The position numbers were made by a program, and so were the translations under genes. The notes below the pieces were generated by a model. The model ran no database searches. It was not told the origin of the DNA and saw nothing but the letters and a program-made list of their open reading frames with translations. Shown piece by piece: positions 38,402-56,164 of a stretch of DNA of 64,000 nt. Origin of the DNA: Rhizobium viscosum (GTDB lineage: Bacteria > Pseudomonadota > Alphaproteobacteria > Rhizobiales > Rhizobiaceae); contig NZ_JADBEC010000001.1 in the NCBI RefSeq assembly GCF_014873945.1, forward strand, positions 310,001-374,000, in the 5' to 3' direction. Within the stretch, counting starts at the first letter, position 1; every line of letters starts with the position of its first letter.

Positions 38402-38886
38402 GCCTATATACAAAGAATAGAGCCTGCGCCGATGCAGGCTCAGCCCTCCTCGCTCTCACCTTTTCCATTTTGGCCGATATCAACGAGAGCAGCGAGCACC
38501 GGCGTGCCGCGATAGCGTCGCCAACGGCCCGGCAAGTCCGACATCCCTCTTATTGCGCACCTGAAACTGCACACCGCAGCAGCAATTCGTCGGCGTTCGG
38601 GCATCGCAGATCGATATCTACCGCTGCTTGAGATACCGGCGGCTTCGTTTGCCGGCACCAATCTTCCCGGCCCTGATTTGCGAGACCGAAAGTTCCGACG
38701 GTCCGAATTTCCGACCCCATTGCGATCGTCAGCACCCCCCGCTGAGCAACGCGGGGATAATGGAGGCATCGGCCCCGCCGCCTTGGGACAGCAGCGCGAC
38801 AATGATCTCCAGTGACCTTCTGGACAAAGAAAAACCGCCCGGATTTCTCCGGGCGGCTTTGCATTCTGGATGTCTCAAACTGCCGA
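38402..38886. other. non-coding stretch between the 97-codon gene and rpoC
   Basis: 485 bases. A stem GAGCCTGC / GCAGGCTC (38420-38441, 6-base loop) follows the small gene and may end its transcript. The right end holds the rpoC terminator. Minus-strand open frames here (120 and 104 codons) lack ribosome sites and have Arg/Ser-rich, non-protein-like sequence, so I do not call them genes. Confidence 0.5.
38826..38856 (-). terminator. intrinsic terminator after rpoC
   Basis: CCGCCCGGA, TTTC, TCCGGGCGG (38835-38856), a perfect 9-base stem, followed on the minus strand by TTTTTCTTTG. 31 bases past the rpoC stop; it ends the rplKAJL-rpoBC transcript. Confidence 0.92.
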
Positions 38887-43098
<4,212 letters not shown>

Positions 43099-43248
43099 GC
43101 CTGTCTCCTTCATGGGCGAAAGCGCCCTTAGCTTGCGAGGTTGGCGGCAAATCCCGGGAGCCGCACCAGCGCTTAAACGACAATAACCGCAGAATGCGGC
43201 GAAAGCGTCCCTGCCCGGCCAACACGTTACGGGGCCTCGGCGGGAACA

Positions 43249-43273
43249 GTGTGCGCCCTATTAAGGCGCACAC
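43249..43273 (-). other. perfect hairpin in the rpoB-rpoC spacer
   Basis: GTGTGCGCC, seven bases, GGCGCACAC: perfect 9-base stem 12 bases after the rpoB stop. No U-tract follows. Candidate RNase III or stability element. Confidence 0.6.
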
Positions 43274-43285
43274 CCTATCAAGTGG

Positions 43286-47428
<4,143 letters not shown>

Positions 47429-47590
47429 CGTCGCTCCTTCAAAAATTGCATCCGGGCCTGCAACGGACGGGAACCGATGGCCAGTCGATCCCGTCAACCA
47501 ATGAGTAGTTCAACCTCGTCCCACCTCCCGAAACAGCCAGGCCGGATTGCCTTGGCGCCTCGGTTCGAGACCATGCTCTTGAAGAACCCA

Positions 47591-47673
47591 TTACCCAAAA
47601 GCCGTTTTCACGCGGCTTTTGGGTAATTCGTTCAAAAAAACGGCAAATGGGAGACGGCAAACACCGCCTCCCA
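47591..47673 (-). terminator. attenuator-like double hairpin in the rplL-rpoB spacer
   Basis: First on the minus strand: TGGGAGGCGG / CCGTCTCCCA (47648-47673, one wobble) followed by TTTGCCGTTTTTTTG, an intrinsic-terminator shape. Then TTACCCAAAAGCCG / CGGCTTTTGGGTAA (47591-47604 with 47613-47626), a perfect 14-base stem with an 8-base loop and no U-tract, as expected for a processing site. Enterobacteria have an attenuator and an RNase III site at the same junction. Confidence 0.75.
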
Positions 47674-47687
47674 AAAGCAGTTCAAGA

Positions 47688-48071
<384 letters not shown>

Positions 48072-48128
48072 TTTTCTAGTTCCTTTTGTTCGGTTCGAAC
48101 TGTTGAGTATGTACAGCGAAAAACCGCC

Positions 48129-48647
48129 TTAAGCGGCTTCGTCCTTCTTGGCGTAGGCCGAGAACACGCGAGCAAGCTGACTTGCCGGTGCTGCAACAAC
48201 GCCTGCGATGCGGGTAGCCGGAGTCTGGATCATGCCCAGCAGCTTCGCACGCAGTTCGTCCAGCGAAGGCAGGGTCGCAAGCGACTTGACACCTTCGGCG
48301 TTCAGCGTTGTCGTGCCCATGGCGCCGCCGAGGACCACGATCTTGTCGTTGGTCTTGGCGAAATCCATGACGACCTTCGGAGCGGTGATCGGATCATTGC
48401 TGTAAGCAATGAGGGTCTGACCCTTGAAGAGATTGGAAATCCCTTCCGCTTCCGTACCCTGAAGGGCAATTTTGGCCAGGCGGTTCTTCGCGACTTTGAC
48501 GGTGCCGCCAGCAGCGCGCATCTTCGAACGAAAATCGTTCATCTGTGCGACTGTAGCACCAGCATAGTGGGCCACGACAACCGAGCCCGATGCCTTGAAG
48601 ACATCGTTCAGTTCCGTGACGAATTCGCGCTTTTCCGCTCTTTCCAC
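48129..48647 (-). CDS. rplJ: 50S ribosomal protein L10
   Basis: 172 aa. [50 protein letters not shown] and a C-terminal helix that carries L7/L12 dimers. L10 in complex with L12 represses its own mRNA in enterobacteria by binding the leader; a structured 329-base leader is present here. Confidence 0.99.
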   Translation of the reverse strand: MERAEKREFVTELNDVFKASGSVVVAHYAGATVAQMNDFRSKMRAAGGTVKVAKNRLAKIALQGTEAEGISNLFKGQTLIAYSNDPITAPKVVMDFAKTNDKIVVLGGAMGTTTLNAEGVKSLATLPSLDELRAKLLGMIQTPATRIAGVVAAPASQLARVFSAYAKKDEAA

Positions 48648-48976
48648 TGCCTATCTCCAGTTGGCGGGACCGTTAGAACGGACCCACCGGGTTGCCTTTG
48701 CCTCCTGGGATCAGAAGAGATCCCAAGCGACGCTTGAGGATCCTGTCCCCTCGCGCTCCGCGCCACTAAAGGCAAAGGAGGCACAAGGCATCCAAGGCTC
48801 GAACCGATTTCCTAGAAGCAGAACTTCATGCAATTCGGGTCTTACCCGTCTCATGCAGGCAACAGTGATTAAGGGAAAACCACCTGCAATCTCGGACAGG
48901 ATTCCGGATTTCTCCGGAATATCCCGGCCCCTTGCGAGGCCGGAATTCTTGCTATCGGGCCGGAGCCCGATGAAAC
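48648..48976 (-). promoter_or_regulatory. rplJ leader (putative L10-L12 autoregulatory RNA) with three tandem hairpins after rplA
   Basis: 329 bases. Next to the rplA stop on the minus strand are three stems in a row: ATCGGGC / GCCCGAT (48954-48971), CCGGCC / GGCCGG (48924-48943) and ATTCCGGA / TCCGGAAT (48901-48920). Nearer rplJ, CCTTTGCCT (48695-48703) pairs with AGGCAAAGG (48770-48778), enclosing an inner stem TGGGATC / GATCCCA (48706-48725). That multi-branched shape is what is expected for an L10 leader; protein binding is inferred from the family. Confidence 0.6.
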
Positions 48977-49678
48977 TTAAGCAGCCGGAGCTGCGGTGAC
49001 CGAGGCCACTTCGATCTTGACGCCCGGACCCATGGTCGAGGAGAGCGCTACGCGCTTGACGTAGTTGCCCTTGGCGCCAGCAGGCTTCGCCTTGATGACG
49101 GCGTCAGCGAAGGCACGGATGTTTTCTTCCAGAGCCTTGGCATCGAAGGATGCCTTGCCGATGCCGGCGTGAACGATACCAGCCTTCTCGACGCGGAACT
49201 CGACAGCGCCGCCCTTGGAAGCCTTGACGGCACCAGCGACATCCATCGTAACCGTACCGACCTTCGGGTTCGGCATCATGCCACGCGGGCCGAGAACCTT
49301 ACCGAGGCGGCCGACGAGCGGCATCATGTCCGGGGTTGCGATGCAACGATCGAAATCGATCTTGCCGCCCTGGACGATTTCAACGAGCTCTTCTGCGCCA
49401 ACGACGTCTGCGCCTGCAGCCTTGGCTTCGTCAGCCTTGGCGCCACGGGCGAAAACAGCAACGCGAACCGTACGGCCGGTGCCGTTCGGCAGGTTGACGA
49501 CGCCGCGGACCATCTGGTCTGCGTGACGCGGGTCAACACCGAGGTTCATCGAGATTTCGACGGTTTCGTCGAACTTCGCAACGGCACGTTCCTTGACCAT
49601 GCCGATGGCGGTCGTCAGAGCGTAGAGCTTGGTCGGATCAACACCTTCGTTGATCTTCTGAGTGCGCTTGCCTGCCAT
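48977..49678 (-). CDS. rplA: 50S ribosomal protein L1
   Basis: 233 aa. Two-domain stalk protein: [43 protein letters not shown] early, [32 protein letters not shown] in domain II. L1 binds 23S helix 76-78 and often represses the rplKA mRNA. 4 bases after rplK, so probably translationally coupled. Confidence 0.99.
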   Translation of the reverse strand: MAGKRTQKINEGVDPTKLYALTTAIGMVKERAVAKFDETVEISMNLGVDPRHADQMVRGVVNLPNGTGRTVRVAVFARGAKADEAKAAGADVVGAEELVEIVQGGKIDFDRCIATPDMMPLVGRLGKVLGPRGMMPNPKVGTVTMDVAGAVKASKGGAVEFRVEKAGIVHAGIGKASFDAKALEENIRAFADAVIKAKPAGAKGNYVKRVALSSTMGPGVKIEVASVTAAPAA

Positions 49679-49682
49679 GGTC

Positions 49683-50114
49683 TTAACCCACCACTTCCAG
49701 GCCCATGGCGCGGGCAGAGCCCTCGATCATCGCCATTGCACCTTCGATATCTGCTGCGTTCAGGTCCTTCATCTTGGCTTCAGCGATCGTCTTGATCTGA
49801 GCCTTGGTGAGGGAGCCAGCCTTTGCGCCCTTGCCCGGGGTCTTGGAACCGGACTGGATCTTGGCTTCCTTCTTCAGGAAGTAGCTGACCGGCGGCTGCT
49901 TCATGACGAAGGTGAAGGATTTGTCCTGGTAGTAGGTAATGACGACCGGAATCGGCATACCCTTTTCCATTTCCTGCGTAGCCGCGTTGAACGACTTGCA
50001 GAATTCCATGATGTTAATGCCACGCTGACCAAGCGCCGGGCCGATTGGCGGGGACGGGTTTGCCGATCCTGCCTTGACCTGCAGCTTGAGCTGGCCTGCA
50101 ACTTTCTTAGCCAT
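49683..50114 (-). CDS. rplK: 50S ribosomal protein L11
   Basis: 143 aa. [38 protein letters not shown] at the N-terminus is the thiostrepton-region signature, and the C-terminal RNA-binding domain ends with [22 protein letters not shown]. It forms the L11 stalk base and is needed for RelA activation. Followed after 4 bases by rplA, and 175 bases after nusG. Confidence 0.99.
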   Translation of the reverse strand: MAKKVAGQLKLQVKAGSANPSPPIGPALGQRGINIMEFCKSFNAATQEMEKGMPIPVVITYYQDKSFTFVMKQPPVSYFLKKEAKIQSGSKTPGKGAKAGSLTKAQIKTIAEAKMKDLNAADIEGAMAMIEGSARAMGLEVVG

Positions 50115-50135
50115 ATCTCTCTGCCTTTCACTGAC

Positions 50136-50249
50136 GGCCGGTCACCCGGCCCTGATGCCGGATTGCTCCGGCGGCTGCGGTTGCGTGGTTCGGATCCTTG
50201 AGGCCCGGCTAAGACCCCTCACCTTCCACGCGATGCGGCATTCGCCGCA
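50136..50249 (-). other. two perfect hairpins in the nusG-rplK spacer
   Basis: TGCGGC, ATTC, GCCGCA (50234-50249) and GGCCGG, TCAC, CCGGCC (50136-50151). Each is a perfect 6-base stem with a 4-base loop. The 175-base spacer could also contain the rplK promoter and the L1 target; no U-tract was seen. Confidence 0.5.
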
Positions 50250-50289
50250 CGAGGATCAGCCACAAGCGACTGAGCCTCGATCTCAAAAA

Positions 50290-50820
50290 TCAGACCTTCT
50301 CGACCTGAGCGTATTCCAGTTCGACCGGGGTCGCGCGACCGAAGATCGACACTTCCACCTTCAGGCGCGAACGCTCTTCATCCACATCCTGCACCGTGCC
50401 GTTGAACGAGGCGAACGGACCATCGGAAACACGAACCTGCTCGCCGATTTCGAAGGTAACGGAAGCCTTCGGCCGTTCGACACCTTCCTGAACCTGACCG
50501 AGGATGCGCTCGGCCTCAGAATCCGGGATAGGAACCGGCTTATTGTCCGAGCCAAGGAAGCCCGTGACCTTCGGCGTATTCTTGATCAGGTGATAGGCCT
50601 CATCCGTCAGGTTGGCACGAACCATGACATAGCCCGGGAAGAACTTGCGCTCAGAATCGACCTTGCGGCCGCGACGCACTTCCACCACCTTTTCGGTCGG
50701 CACGAGGATCTTCTCGAACAGGTGCTCAAGCCCCTTCTGGCGAGCCTTGTTCTCGATGTCCTCAGCCACCTTCTTTTCAAAATTGGAATATGCGTGGACG
50801 ATGTACCAACGTGCCGCCAT
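50290..50820 (-). CDS. nusG: transcription termination/antitermination factor NusG
   Basis: 176 aa from the ATG at 50820, six bases after GGTGGAG; in-frame GTG (50832) and ATG (50826) are too close to or before that site. N-terminal NGN domain MAARWYIVHAYSNFEKKVAEDI binds RNA polymerase, and the C-terminal KOW domain FEIGEQVRVSDGPFASFNGTVQDVD binds S10 or Rho. 17 bases after secE, the universal pair. Confidence 0.98.
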   Translation of the reverse strand: MAARWYIVHAYSNFEKKVAEDIENKARQKGLEHLFEKILVPTEKVVEVRRGRKVDSERKFFPGYVMVRANLTDEAYHLIKNTPKVTGFLGSDNKPVPIPDSEAERILGQVQEGVERPKASVTFEIGEQVRVSDGPFASFNGTVQDVDEERSRLKVEVSIFGRATPVELEYAQVEKV

Positions 50821-50837
50821 TTTCATCTCCACCCGTA

Positions 50838-51038
50838 TCAGTTGCCGGTATTGAGCACAAAGCTCAGCGCCCAGCCAATGAGCTGGTCGGCGGCAAAGAA
50901 AAACAGCGCAGCAAAAACAACCATAAACAGCACCATGACCGTCGAGATCATCGTCTCGCGGCGCGACGGCCAGGTAACTTTAGACGTCTCCGTGCGGACC
51001 TGCTGCAGAAACGCGAATGGATTGGATTTGGATGCCAT
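50838..51038 (-). CDS. secE: preprotein translocase subunit SecE
   Basis: 66 aa from the ATG at 51038 (MASKSNPFAFLQQVR). Short single-span form: amphipathic VRTETSKVTWPSRRET (the family signature KVTWPS) then one membrane helix VMVLFMVVFAALFFFAADQLIG. It clamps the SecY halves. The start has a poor ribosome site, as often for secE. Between tRNA-Trp and nusG. Confidence 0.97.
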   Translation of the reverse strand: MASKSNPFAFLQQVRTETSKVTWPSRRETMISTVMVLFMVVFAALFFFAADQLIGWALSFVLNTGN

Positions 51039-51229
51039 CGACTGCCCACGCAATTACGGCGCGTAAAGCTGAAACTATCAGCCCCACGCACCGCGTGTCT
51101 GTTGAACCCTAAATAAACATCGATTTCCGAATACACAAGAGGGAAACCGGTGTTTAACGAAATTTGTCGCCACACGCTCAATCCTCGCCGGAACGCTGCG
51201 ATACGTCCGCGCTGTCCGTTCAAGGAAAA

Positions 51230-51305
<76 letters not shown>

Positions 51306-51518
51306 TTACGCTTTGCATTCAGCCTGTTGACCTTGCGATCATGAGCCGATGAAAAGCATGGCGCTCCCTTTAAGGCGGCGGCTCGGGATATGCAAGAGCG
51401 ATTTTCGATTTTCGGAATCATTCTCCGCAGGCAATCGAAAGAAGCCGCCAGCAGCGGGGCATTTGACAGCCGGACGCGAAATTGAACGCACCCGGCCGCG
51501 GGTTTTCTACAGTGAATC

Positions 51519-52412
51519 TCACACTTTCACGTATTTCCGCCAGTCGTGCTCTTCCTTGAAGCCGAGCACCTCGCGAATCTTCCTGTTGGAAAGCAGGCCC
51601 TCATATTCGCCGATCTCACGGGTGAACGGCACGTTCGGGTAGAAACGCTTGGCGAGCTCTCGAGACGGCGTATTGGCCGAGACCGTGTCATTGGCGGCAT
51701 TGAAGACCTGGAAACCCAACCCGTCCTTCTCAATGCAGCGGTGGACGATCTGGCCGAGATCGCGCGCATCGATATAGCTCCAGGCGATCCGCTTGCGCAT
51801 TTCCGGATTGGCGAAATAGGTCGGAAACTTCTCGTATTCATGAGGCTCGATGACATTGCCGATGCGCAACGCGTAAATATCGAAGCCCGAGCGCTCGGCA
51901 AAAGCGCGCGCCGTCTTCTCGTTCAGGACCTTGGAGAGGCCGTAGGAATCCATCGGATTGACATCGTAGTCCTCATCCAGCGGGAACTGGTGGAAATCGC
52001 GATGGCCTTCGGCGAAGCAGACGCCGTAGGTCGTCTCGCTCGACGCGACGATGATTTTCCGGATGCCGAGCTTCACCGCCGCCTCGATGACATTGTAGGT
52101 GCCCATCGTGTTGATTCGGAAGGTCTCGTTATCAGGCTTGATCAGGATACGCGGCACTGCCGCGAAATGCACGACGGCGTCGAAAGGCTGTACGCCCTTG
52201 CCCGCATCCAGATCTGGAAAATCCCGATGCATGGAAAGTACGTTGAACATCTGGCCGCTATCGGTGATGTCGGCAATGAGATTGGTGACGCCTGGGCTTT
52301 CGAGCGGCACGAGATCGACATTATGGACCTCATATCCAGCATTGACGAGCCACGGCACGGCATGACGCCCCGCCTTGCCCGAACCGCCGGTGAAGAGAAT
52401 GCGCTTTTTCAT
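51519..52412 (-). CDS. NAD-dependent epimerase/dehydratase (extended SDR)
   Basis: 297 aa. The Rossmann site is FTGGSGKAGRHAVPWL (about residues 7-22), NMGTYNVIEAA is at about 103-114, SSETTYG and the catalytic YGLSK are at about 125 and 155-159. Substrate is probably a nucleotide sugar or a sugar-derived alcohol, not assignable. Ribosome site GGAGGA. It sits between tuf2 and tRNA-Trp, where enterobacteria have none, and is the one metabolic gene in this block. Confidence 0.9.
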   Translation of the reverse strand: MKKRILFTGGSGKAGRHAVPWLVNAGYEVHNVDLVPLESPGVTNLIADITDSGQMFNVLSMHRDFPDLDAGKGVQPFDAVVHFAAVPRILIKPDNETFRINTMGTYNVIEAAVKLGIRKIIVASSETTYGVCFAEGHRDFHQFPLDEDYDVNPMDSYGLSKVLNEKTARAFAERSGFDIYALRIGNVIEPHEYEKFPTYFANPEMRKRIAWSYIDARDLGQIVHRCIEKDGLGFQVFNAANDTVSANTPSRELAKRFYPNVPFTREIGEYEGLLSNRKIREVLGFKEEHDWRKYVKV

Positions 52413-52584
52413 GGAAAATCCTCCGCGTCATGAAATCGGAGGCATAGATAAACTCTTCCGCGCGAAGAGCAAGCGAGCGTCTCATCAGCAGGTTCAAACC
52501 TACTCCGGCCAGGGGCTTCCAACTGGAAGCGCCTGCCCTGCCATTTTCAATCACCGCCGGACGCTCCGGCGGCTTGCTACGCAA

Positions 52585-52719
52585 TTATTTGACGACGCTT
52601 ACTTCGTCGATCTGCACGCCAGCTGCCTGAACAACTTCTTGCGGAATTGCAGCGATGAAAAACATCGTGAAAACATACATCGCGAAAATCGTCGCAACGA
52701 ATGTAGCTTTGTGAATCAT
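52585..52719 (-). CDS. small exported or membrane protein
   Basis: 44 aa from the ATG at 52719, five bases after a strong AAAGGAGAG site. Basic start, hydrophobic core (TIFAMYVFTMFFIAAI), then PQEVVQAAGVQIDEVSVVK. The core may be a signal anchor, or a signal peptide leaving a very short mature peptide. Family unknown; too short for homology by eye. Upstream of the epimerase by 172 bases. Confidence 0.6.
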   Translation of the reverse strand: MIHKATFVATIFAMYVFTMFFIAAIPQEVVQAAGVQIDEVSVVK

Positions 52720-52868
52720 CCTACTCTCCTTTCTACAGAAGAGAGTCTGAACCAAAAAGCTCGGATCGCAAAACGCTTTCTGAACGTGAGATGAATAAAA
52801 TGCTGAATGAGCCAATCTTAACGATATTTTTACAACATCTCATGAACGGCCGGAGGGCTATTAGAAAC

Positions 52869-52896
52869 GAAAAAACCCCGCCGTTTCCAGCGGGGT
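52869..52896 (-). terminator. intrinsic terminator after tuf2
   Basis: ACCCCGC / GCGGGGT (52875-52881 with 52890-52896, 8-base loop) followed on the minus strand by TTTTTTCG. 27 bases past the tuf2 stop, so tuf2 is transcribed separately from the genes downstream. Confidence 0.9.
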
Positions 52897-52923
52897 CCTT
52901 CCTAAAATCGGGCATAAATCCGA

Positions 52924-54099
52924 TTACTCGATGATGGAAGCGACGATGCCTGCACCGACGGTGCGGCCGCCTTCGCGGATCGCGAAGCGAAGCTTTTCTT
53001 CCATCGCGATCGGAACGATCAGCTCGACGTCAACGGTGACGTTGTCGCCAGGCATAACCATTTCCGTGCCTTCCGGAAGCGTCACGATGCCCGTCACATC
53101 CGTCGTGCGGAAGTAGAACTGCGGACGGTAGTTCGTGAAGAACGGCGTATGACGGCCGCCCTCTTCCTTCGTCAGGATGTAGGCTTCTGCCTTGAACTTC
53201 TTGTGCGGCTTGACAGAGCCCGGCTTGCACAGGATCTGACCACGCTCGACGCCGTCACGGTTCACACCGCGAACCAGAGCGCCGATGTTGTCGCCGGCCT
53301 GGCCCTGGTCGAGCAGCTTGCGGAACATTTCAACGCCGGTCACCGTCGTCTTCGAGGTCGGACGAATGCCGACGATTTCGACTTCTTCACCAACCTTGAC
53401 GATACCGCGCTCGACGCGGCCCGTCACAACCGTACCACGGCCGGAGATCGAGAACACGTCTTCGATCGGCATCAGGAACGGCTGGTCGATCGGACGCTCA
53501 GGCGTCGGGATATAGGCGTCAACCTGAGCCATCAGCTCGCGGATCGCGTCTTCGCCGATCTTCTTGTCAGAATCTTCAAGAGCAGCAAGCGCCGAACCCT
53601 TGACGACCGGGATGTCGTCGCCCGGGAAGTCGTAGGACGACAGAAGTTCGCGAACTTCCAGTTCGACGAGCTCGAGAAGCTCGGCGTCGTCAACCTGGTC
53701 GACCTTGTTGAGGAACACCACGATTGCCGGAACGCCAACCTGGCGGGCGAGCAGGATGTGCTCGCGCGTCTGCGGCATCGGGCCGTCAGCTGCAGAGCAA
53801 ACCAGGATCGCGCCGTCCATCTGCGCGGCACCGGTGATCATGTTCTTCACATAGTCGGCGTGGCCGGGGCAGTCGACGTGCGCATAGTGACGGTTCGGCG
53901 TCTCATACTCGACGTGGGCCGTCGAAATGGTGATACCGCGTGCCTTTTCTTCCGGCGCCGCGTCGATCTGGTCATACGCCTTGAACTCACCGAAGTACTT
54001 CGTGATCGCTGCCGTCAGAGACGTCTTGCCGTGGTCAACGTGGCCGATCGTGCCAATGTTGACGTGCGGCTTGTTGCGCTCAAACTTACTCTTTGCCAT
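52924..54099 (-). CDS. tuf2: elongation factor Tu (copy 2)
   Basis: 391 aa, same protein as tuf1, with G1 [11 protein letters not shown] and the same domains. DNA differs from tuf1 at about nine silent sites (e.g. 52927, 53422, and others around 53670-53950). The stretch 52928-53421 is identical. Flanks differ immediately before ATG and after the stop, so the copies are independent units. It follows tRNA-Tyr and tRNA-Gly on the same strand, as tufB does in enterobacteria. A strong terminator follows. Confidence 0.99.
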   Translation of the reverse strand: MAKSKFERNKPHVNIGTIGHVDHGKTSLTAAITKYFGEFKAYDQIDAAPEEKARGITISTAHVEYETPNRHYAHVDCPGHADYVKNMITGAAQMDGAILVCSAADGPMPQTREHILLARQVGVPAIVVFLNKVDQVDDAELLELVELEVRELLSSYDFPGDDIPVVKGSALAALEDSDKKIGEDAIRELMAQVDAYIPTPERPIDQPFLMPIEDVFSISGRGTVVTGRVERGIVKVGEEVEIVGIRPTSKTTVTGVEMFRKLLDQGQAGDNIGALVRGVNRDGVERGQILCKPGSVKPHKKFKAEAYILTKEEGGRHTPFFTNYRPQFYFRTTDVTGIVTLPEGTEMVMPGDNVTVDVELIVPIAMEEKLRFAIREGGRTVGAGIVASIIE

Positions 54100-54484
54100 T
54101 TGAATGCTTCCTGTGGACGTAAATGGGTGACCCCGGCGAACCGGTTTAGTGCCGCCGTTTAAGGCTTTCGGCGAAATTGCGCAAGACTTAATTGCAGACG
54201 CCATTCTTGGCGTGTCACGGCATATGGTGGACGATTCGCAACTCGCAAGGTGATTCGCTCTTCCCCTCCCCAAAACATTTGAAATCTAAGTCAAAATCGG
54301 AAGAGGGCCGGCAATTGCCAAACCGCGAGCCAGTGGCGGCTGCAATTTTTGCGGTTATCCGCAGATCGCCGCACCATGGTATCGGCGCAAAACCTTCCGA
54401 TCGGATTACATTACATTTTACTAATTGATTTCACGGATGAGGAAAGTTTGCATGATAGATATCTAATATAGGGAGGAGCACTCG
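54100..54484. promoter_or_regulatory. tuf2 upstream region, divergent from the 65-codon gene
   Basis: 385 bases. Minus strand: candidate TTGCGA (54243-54248), 16 bases, CATATG (54221-54226) for tuf2, a weak match. Plus strand: the small gene at 54485 has GGAGGAG before ATG. A strong AT-rich stretch at 54400-54475 may hold its promoter. No coding frame of note. Confidence 0.4.
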
Positions 54485-54682
54485 ATGCAATCAGATTACA
54501 ACAACTACTATTCGGCTTTTGCAGAAGACCACCGCACATTCGGCTATCGCAGCGATGATGAGGCGGATGAGAGCGCCGGCAAGATCAAAGGCAGATCTTC
54601 GCTGTTCATCGCAGGTATAGCCGTCGGGGTGCTCGGCTATTGGCTGATCGGCAATATCATGAGCTTCGTTTCCGTGCTCTGA
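54485..54682 (+). CDS. small membrane protein of unknown function
   Basis: 65 aa, with GGGAGGAGC six bases before ATG. The polar, Tyr/Asp/Glu-rich N-terminus (NNYYSAFAEDHRTFGYRSDDEADES) is followed by a single hydrophobic helix LFIAGIAVGVLGYWLIGNIM. Inner-membrane anchored with a soluble head by charge. It is transcribed opposite to the tRNA and tuf2 genes. Family not recognised. Confidence 0.6.
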   Translation: MQSDYNNYYSAFAEDHRTFGYRSDDEADESAGKIKGRSSLFIAGIAVGVLGYWLIGNIMSFVSVL

Positions 54683-54715
54683 AACTGCCGCATATTGTCG
54701 ATGGCGAAAGGGAGA

Positions 54716-54789
54716 TGGAGCGGGTAGCGGGAATCGAACCCGCGTATTCAGCTTGGAAGGCTGCTGCTCTACCATTGAGCTATACCCGC
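54716..54789 (-). tRNA. tRNA-Gly (TCC)
   Basis: 74 bases with encoded CCA. 5' GCGGGTATAGCTCAATGG, anticodon loop CTTCCAA (anticodon TCC), T-loop TTCGATT and 3' acceptor TACCCGC. 25 bases after tRNA-Tyr, on the same transcript. Confidence 0.97.
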
Positions 54790-54814
54790 GGGGTTGGTCC
54801 GATCCAATGACGAA

Positions 54815-54899
54815 TGGTGGAGAGAGTTGGATTTGAACCAACGTAGGCTGAGCCAACGGATTTACAGTCCGTCCCCTTTAACCACTCGGGCATCTCTCC
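54815..54899 (-). tRNA. tRNA-Tyr (GTA)
   Basis: 85 bases with encoded CCA and the long variable arm of class II tRNAs. 5' GGAGAGATGCCCGAGTGG, anticodon loop CTGTAAA (anticodon GTA), T-loop TTCAAAT, acceptor TCTCTCC. First gene behind the promoter at 54972-55000. Confidence 0.97.
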
Positions 54900-54971
54900 A
54901 GTTTTCGTCCGGATCGTAAAGACCAAGTTCGTCAGACTTTGAAGCGTTGCCGCCCCGTCGTCTGCGCCGCG

Positions 54972-55000
54972 TATATGACCGGACGATTTCAGTCTGTCAA
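54972..55000 (-). promoter_or_regulatory. sigma-70-type promoter for tRNA-Tyr-tRNA-Gly
   Basis: Minus strand TTGACA (54995-55000), 17 bases, CATATA (54972-54977). The -35 is a perfect consensus and the -10 resembles the rhizobial CTATAT. A start around 54965 would give a short leader of about 65 bases to tRNA-Tyr. Confidence 0.82.
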
Positions 55001-55102
55001 CACGATGACAATGGAAAAGACAGGAAAAATTTCATCGCCTGTTGAAAGCCGGCACATGAAAGAAAGCCTATGCGGCAACAGGCGCCATCGTTATAAAGCC
55101 GC

Positions 55103-55993
55103 ATGAGCAAAGATAAGAAATCCGGCGGCACGCCCGTTACCGACAAGTCCGCGAAGGACACGCATTACGCAACGTTGAGGCGCGCGCACCGCGACGCCAA
55201 GCGCGAACGCGGTGAAATCCCGACACCCGCGCCACAGAAACGCAAGCGTGGCGGAGACGACTGGAAGCCGCCGGCACTCGCCCCCGACCAGGTTTTCCTC
55301 TACGGCCTTCATACCGTTCGTGCCGCGCTTGAAAATCCTGAACGCAAAAACATCAGGCTATCGGTGACGCAGAACGCGCTTGCGCGATTGGAGATCGATC
55401 CTGGTACGATCGGCATTCCTGTCGATATGGTTTCGCCGCAGGATATCGACAAGGTGCTCGGCCCGGAAGCGATCCATCAGGGCGTGATGCTGGAAACACG
55501 CCCCCTGCCCGTCCGGCGGCTGGAAGCACTGAAGGATAGCCCATTGCTTCTCGTGCTCGACCAGGTAACCGATCCGCACAATGTCGGCGCCATCATGCGA
55601 TCGGCCGTCGCCTTCAACGCGGGCGCCGTTATCACCACGCAGAGACATAGCCCGACCGAATCGGGCGTGCTTGCCAAATCGGCTTCCGGCGCGTTGGAAC
55701 TCATACCTTATATACAGATCACCAATCTCTCGGATGCGCTCGGCGAATTACACAAGCTCGGCTTCTTCACAATCGGGCTCGATTCGGAAGGACCGGCGCC
55801 GCTGGAAGGCACGTTCTCAGGCGGTCGAATCGCGCTGGTGCTCGGCTCCGAAGGCAAGGGTCTGCGCCAGAAGACGCGGGAGACCGTCAGCGCGCTCGCC
55901 CGGCTCGATATGCCAGGCGCCATCAAATCGCTGAACGTATCGAATGCTGCGGCGATTGCCCTTTATGCAGCAGGGCTGCACCTGAAGGCGTAG
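55103..55993 (+). CDS. rlmB: 23S rRNA (guanosine-2'-O-)-methyltransferase RlmB
   Basis: 296 aa, TrmH/SpoU family with a trefoil knot. It methylates G2251 in the P-loop of 23S rRNA (E. coli numbering) using SAM. The L30e-like substrate-binding domain begins FLYGLHTVRAALENPERK (about residue 69); the knot has DQVTDPHNVGAIMRSA (about 155-170), ALVLGSEGKGL (about 245) and NVSNAAAIALYA at the end. A long basic N-terminal extension (about 65 residues) is typical of alphaproteobacteria. No strong ribosome site. Confidence 0.93.
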   Translation: MSKDKKSGGTPVTDKSAKDTHYATLRRAHRDAKRERGEIPTPAPQKRKRGGDDWKPPALAPDQVFLYGLHTVRAALENPERKNIRLSVTQNALARLEIDPGTIGIPVDMVSPQDIDKVLGPEAIHQGVMLETRPLPVRRLEALKDSPLLLVLDQVTDPHNVGAIMRSAVAFNAGAVITTQRHSPTESGVLAKSASGALELIPYIQITNLSDALGELHKLGFFTIGLDSEGPAPLEGTFSGGRIALVLGSEGKGLRQKTRETVSALARLDMPGAIKSLNVSNAAAIALYAAGLHLKA

Positions 55994-56164
55994 GCCACAG
56001 TCGGCAGATCACTATTGATATGTCGCGGAGAGTGGGAATGATGACCGCCGTCGCGGTTGACCCCCCTCGCCCCTGGTCCATATTCCAACTTGGAAAGAGC
56101 TTGCCGGTCACTATCATCGGCAATGCACTCATCTTTGGGGCGCCGGCAAAAGGAAATCCGCATT

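Noticed and set aside
38440..38864. Minus-strand open frames of 120 and 104 codons between the 97-codon gene and rpoC
   Set aside because: No ribosome site, composition unlike a folded protein (Arg/Ser/Pro-rich), and they overlap each other and the rpoC terminator.
50820..50832. Earlier nusG starts at GTG 50832 and ATG 50826
   Set aside because: They overlap or directly abut the GGTGGAG ribosome site; only the ATG at 50820 has correct spacing and gives the 176-residue NusG.
51519..54099. Idea that tuf2, the epimerase and the 44-codon gene form a mobile insertion
   Set aside because: No integrase, transposase, direct repeats or base-composition break was visible, and tuf2 follows the ancestral tRNA order.
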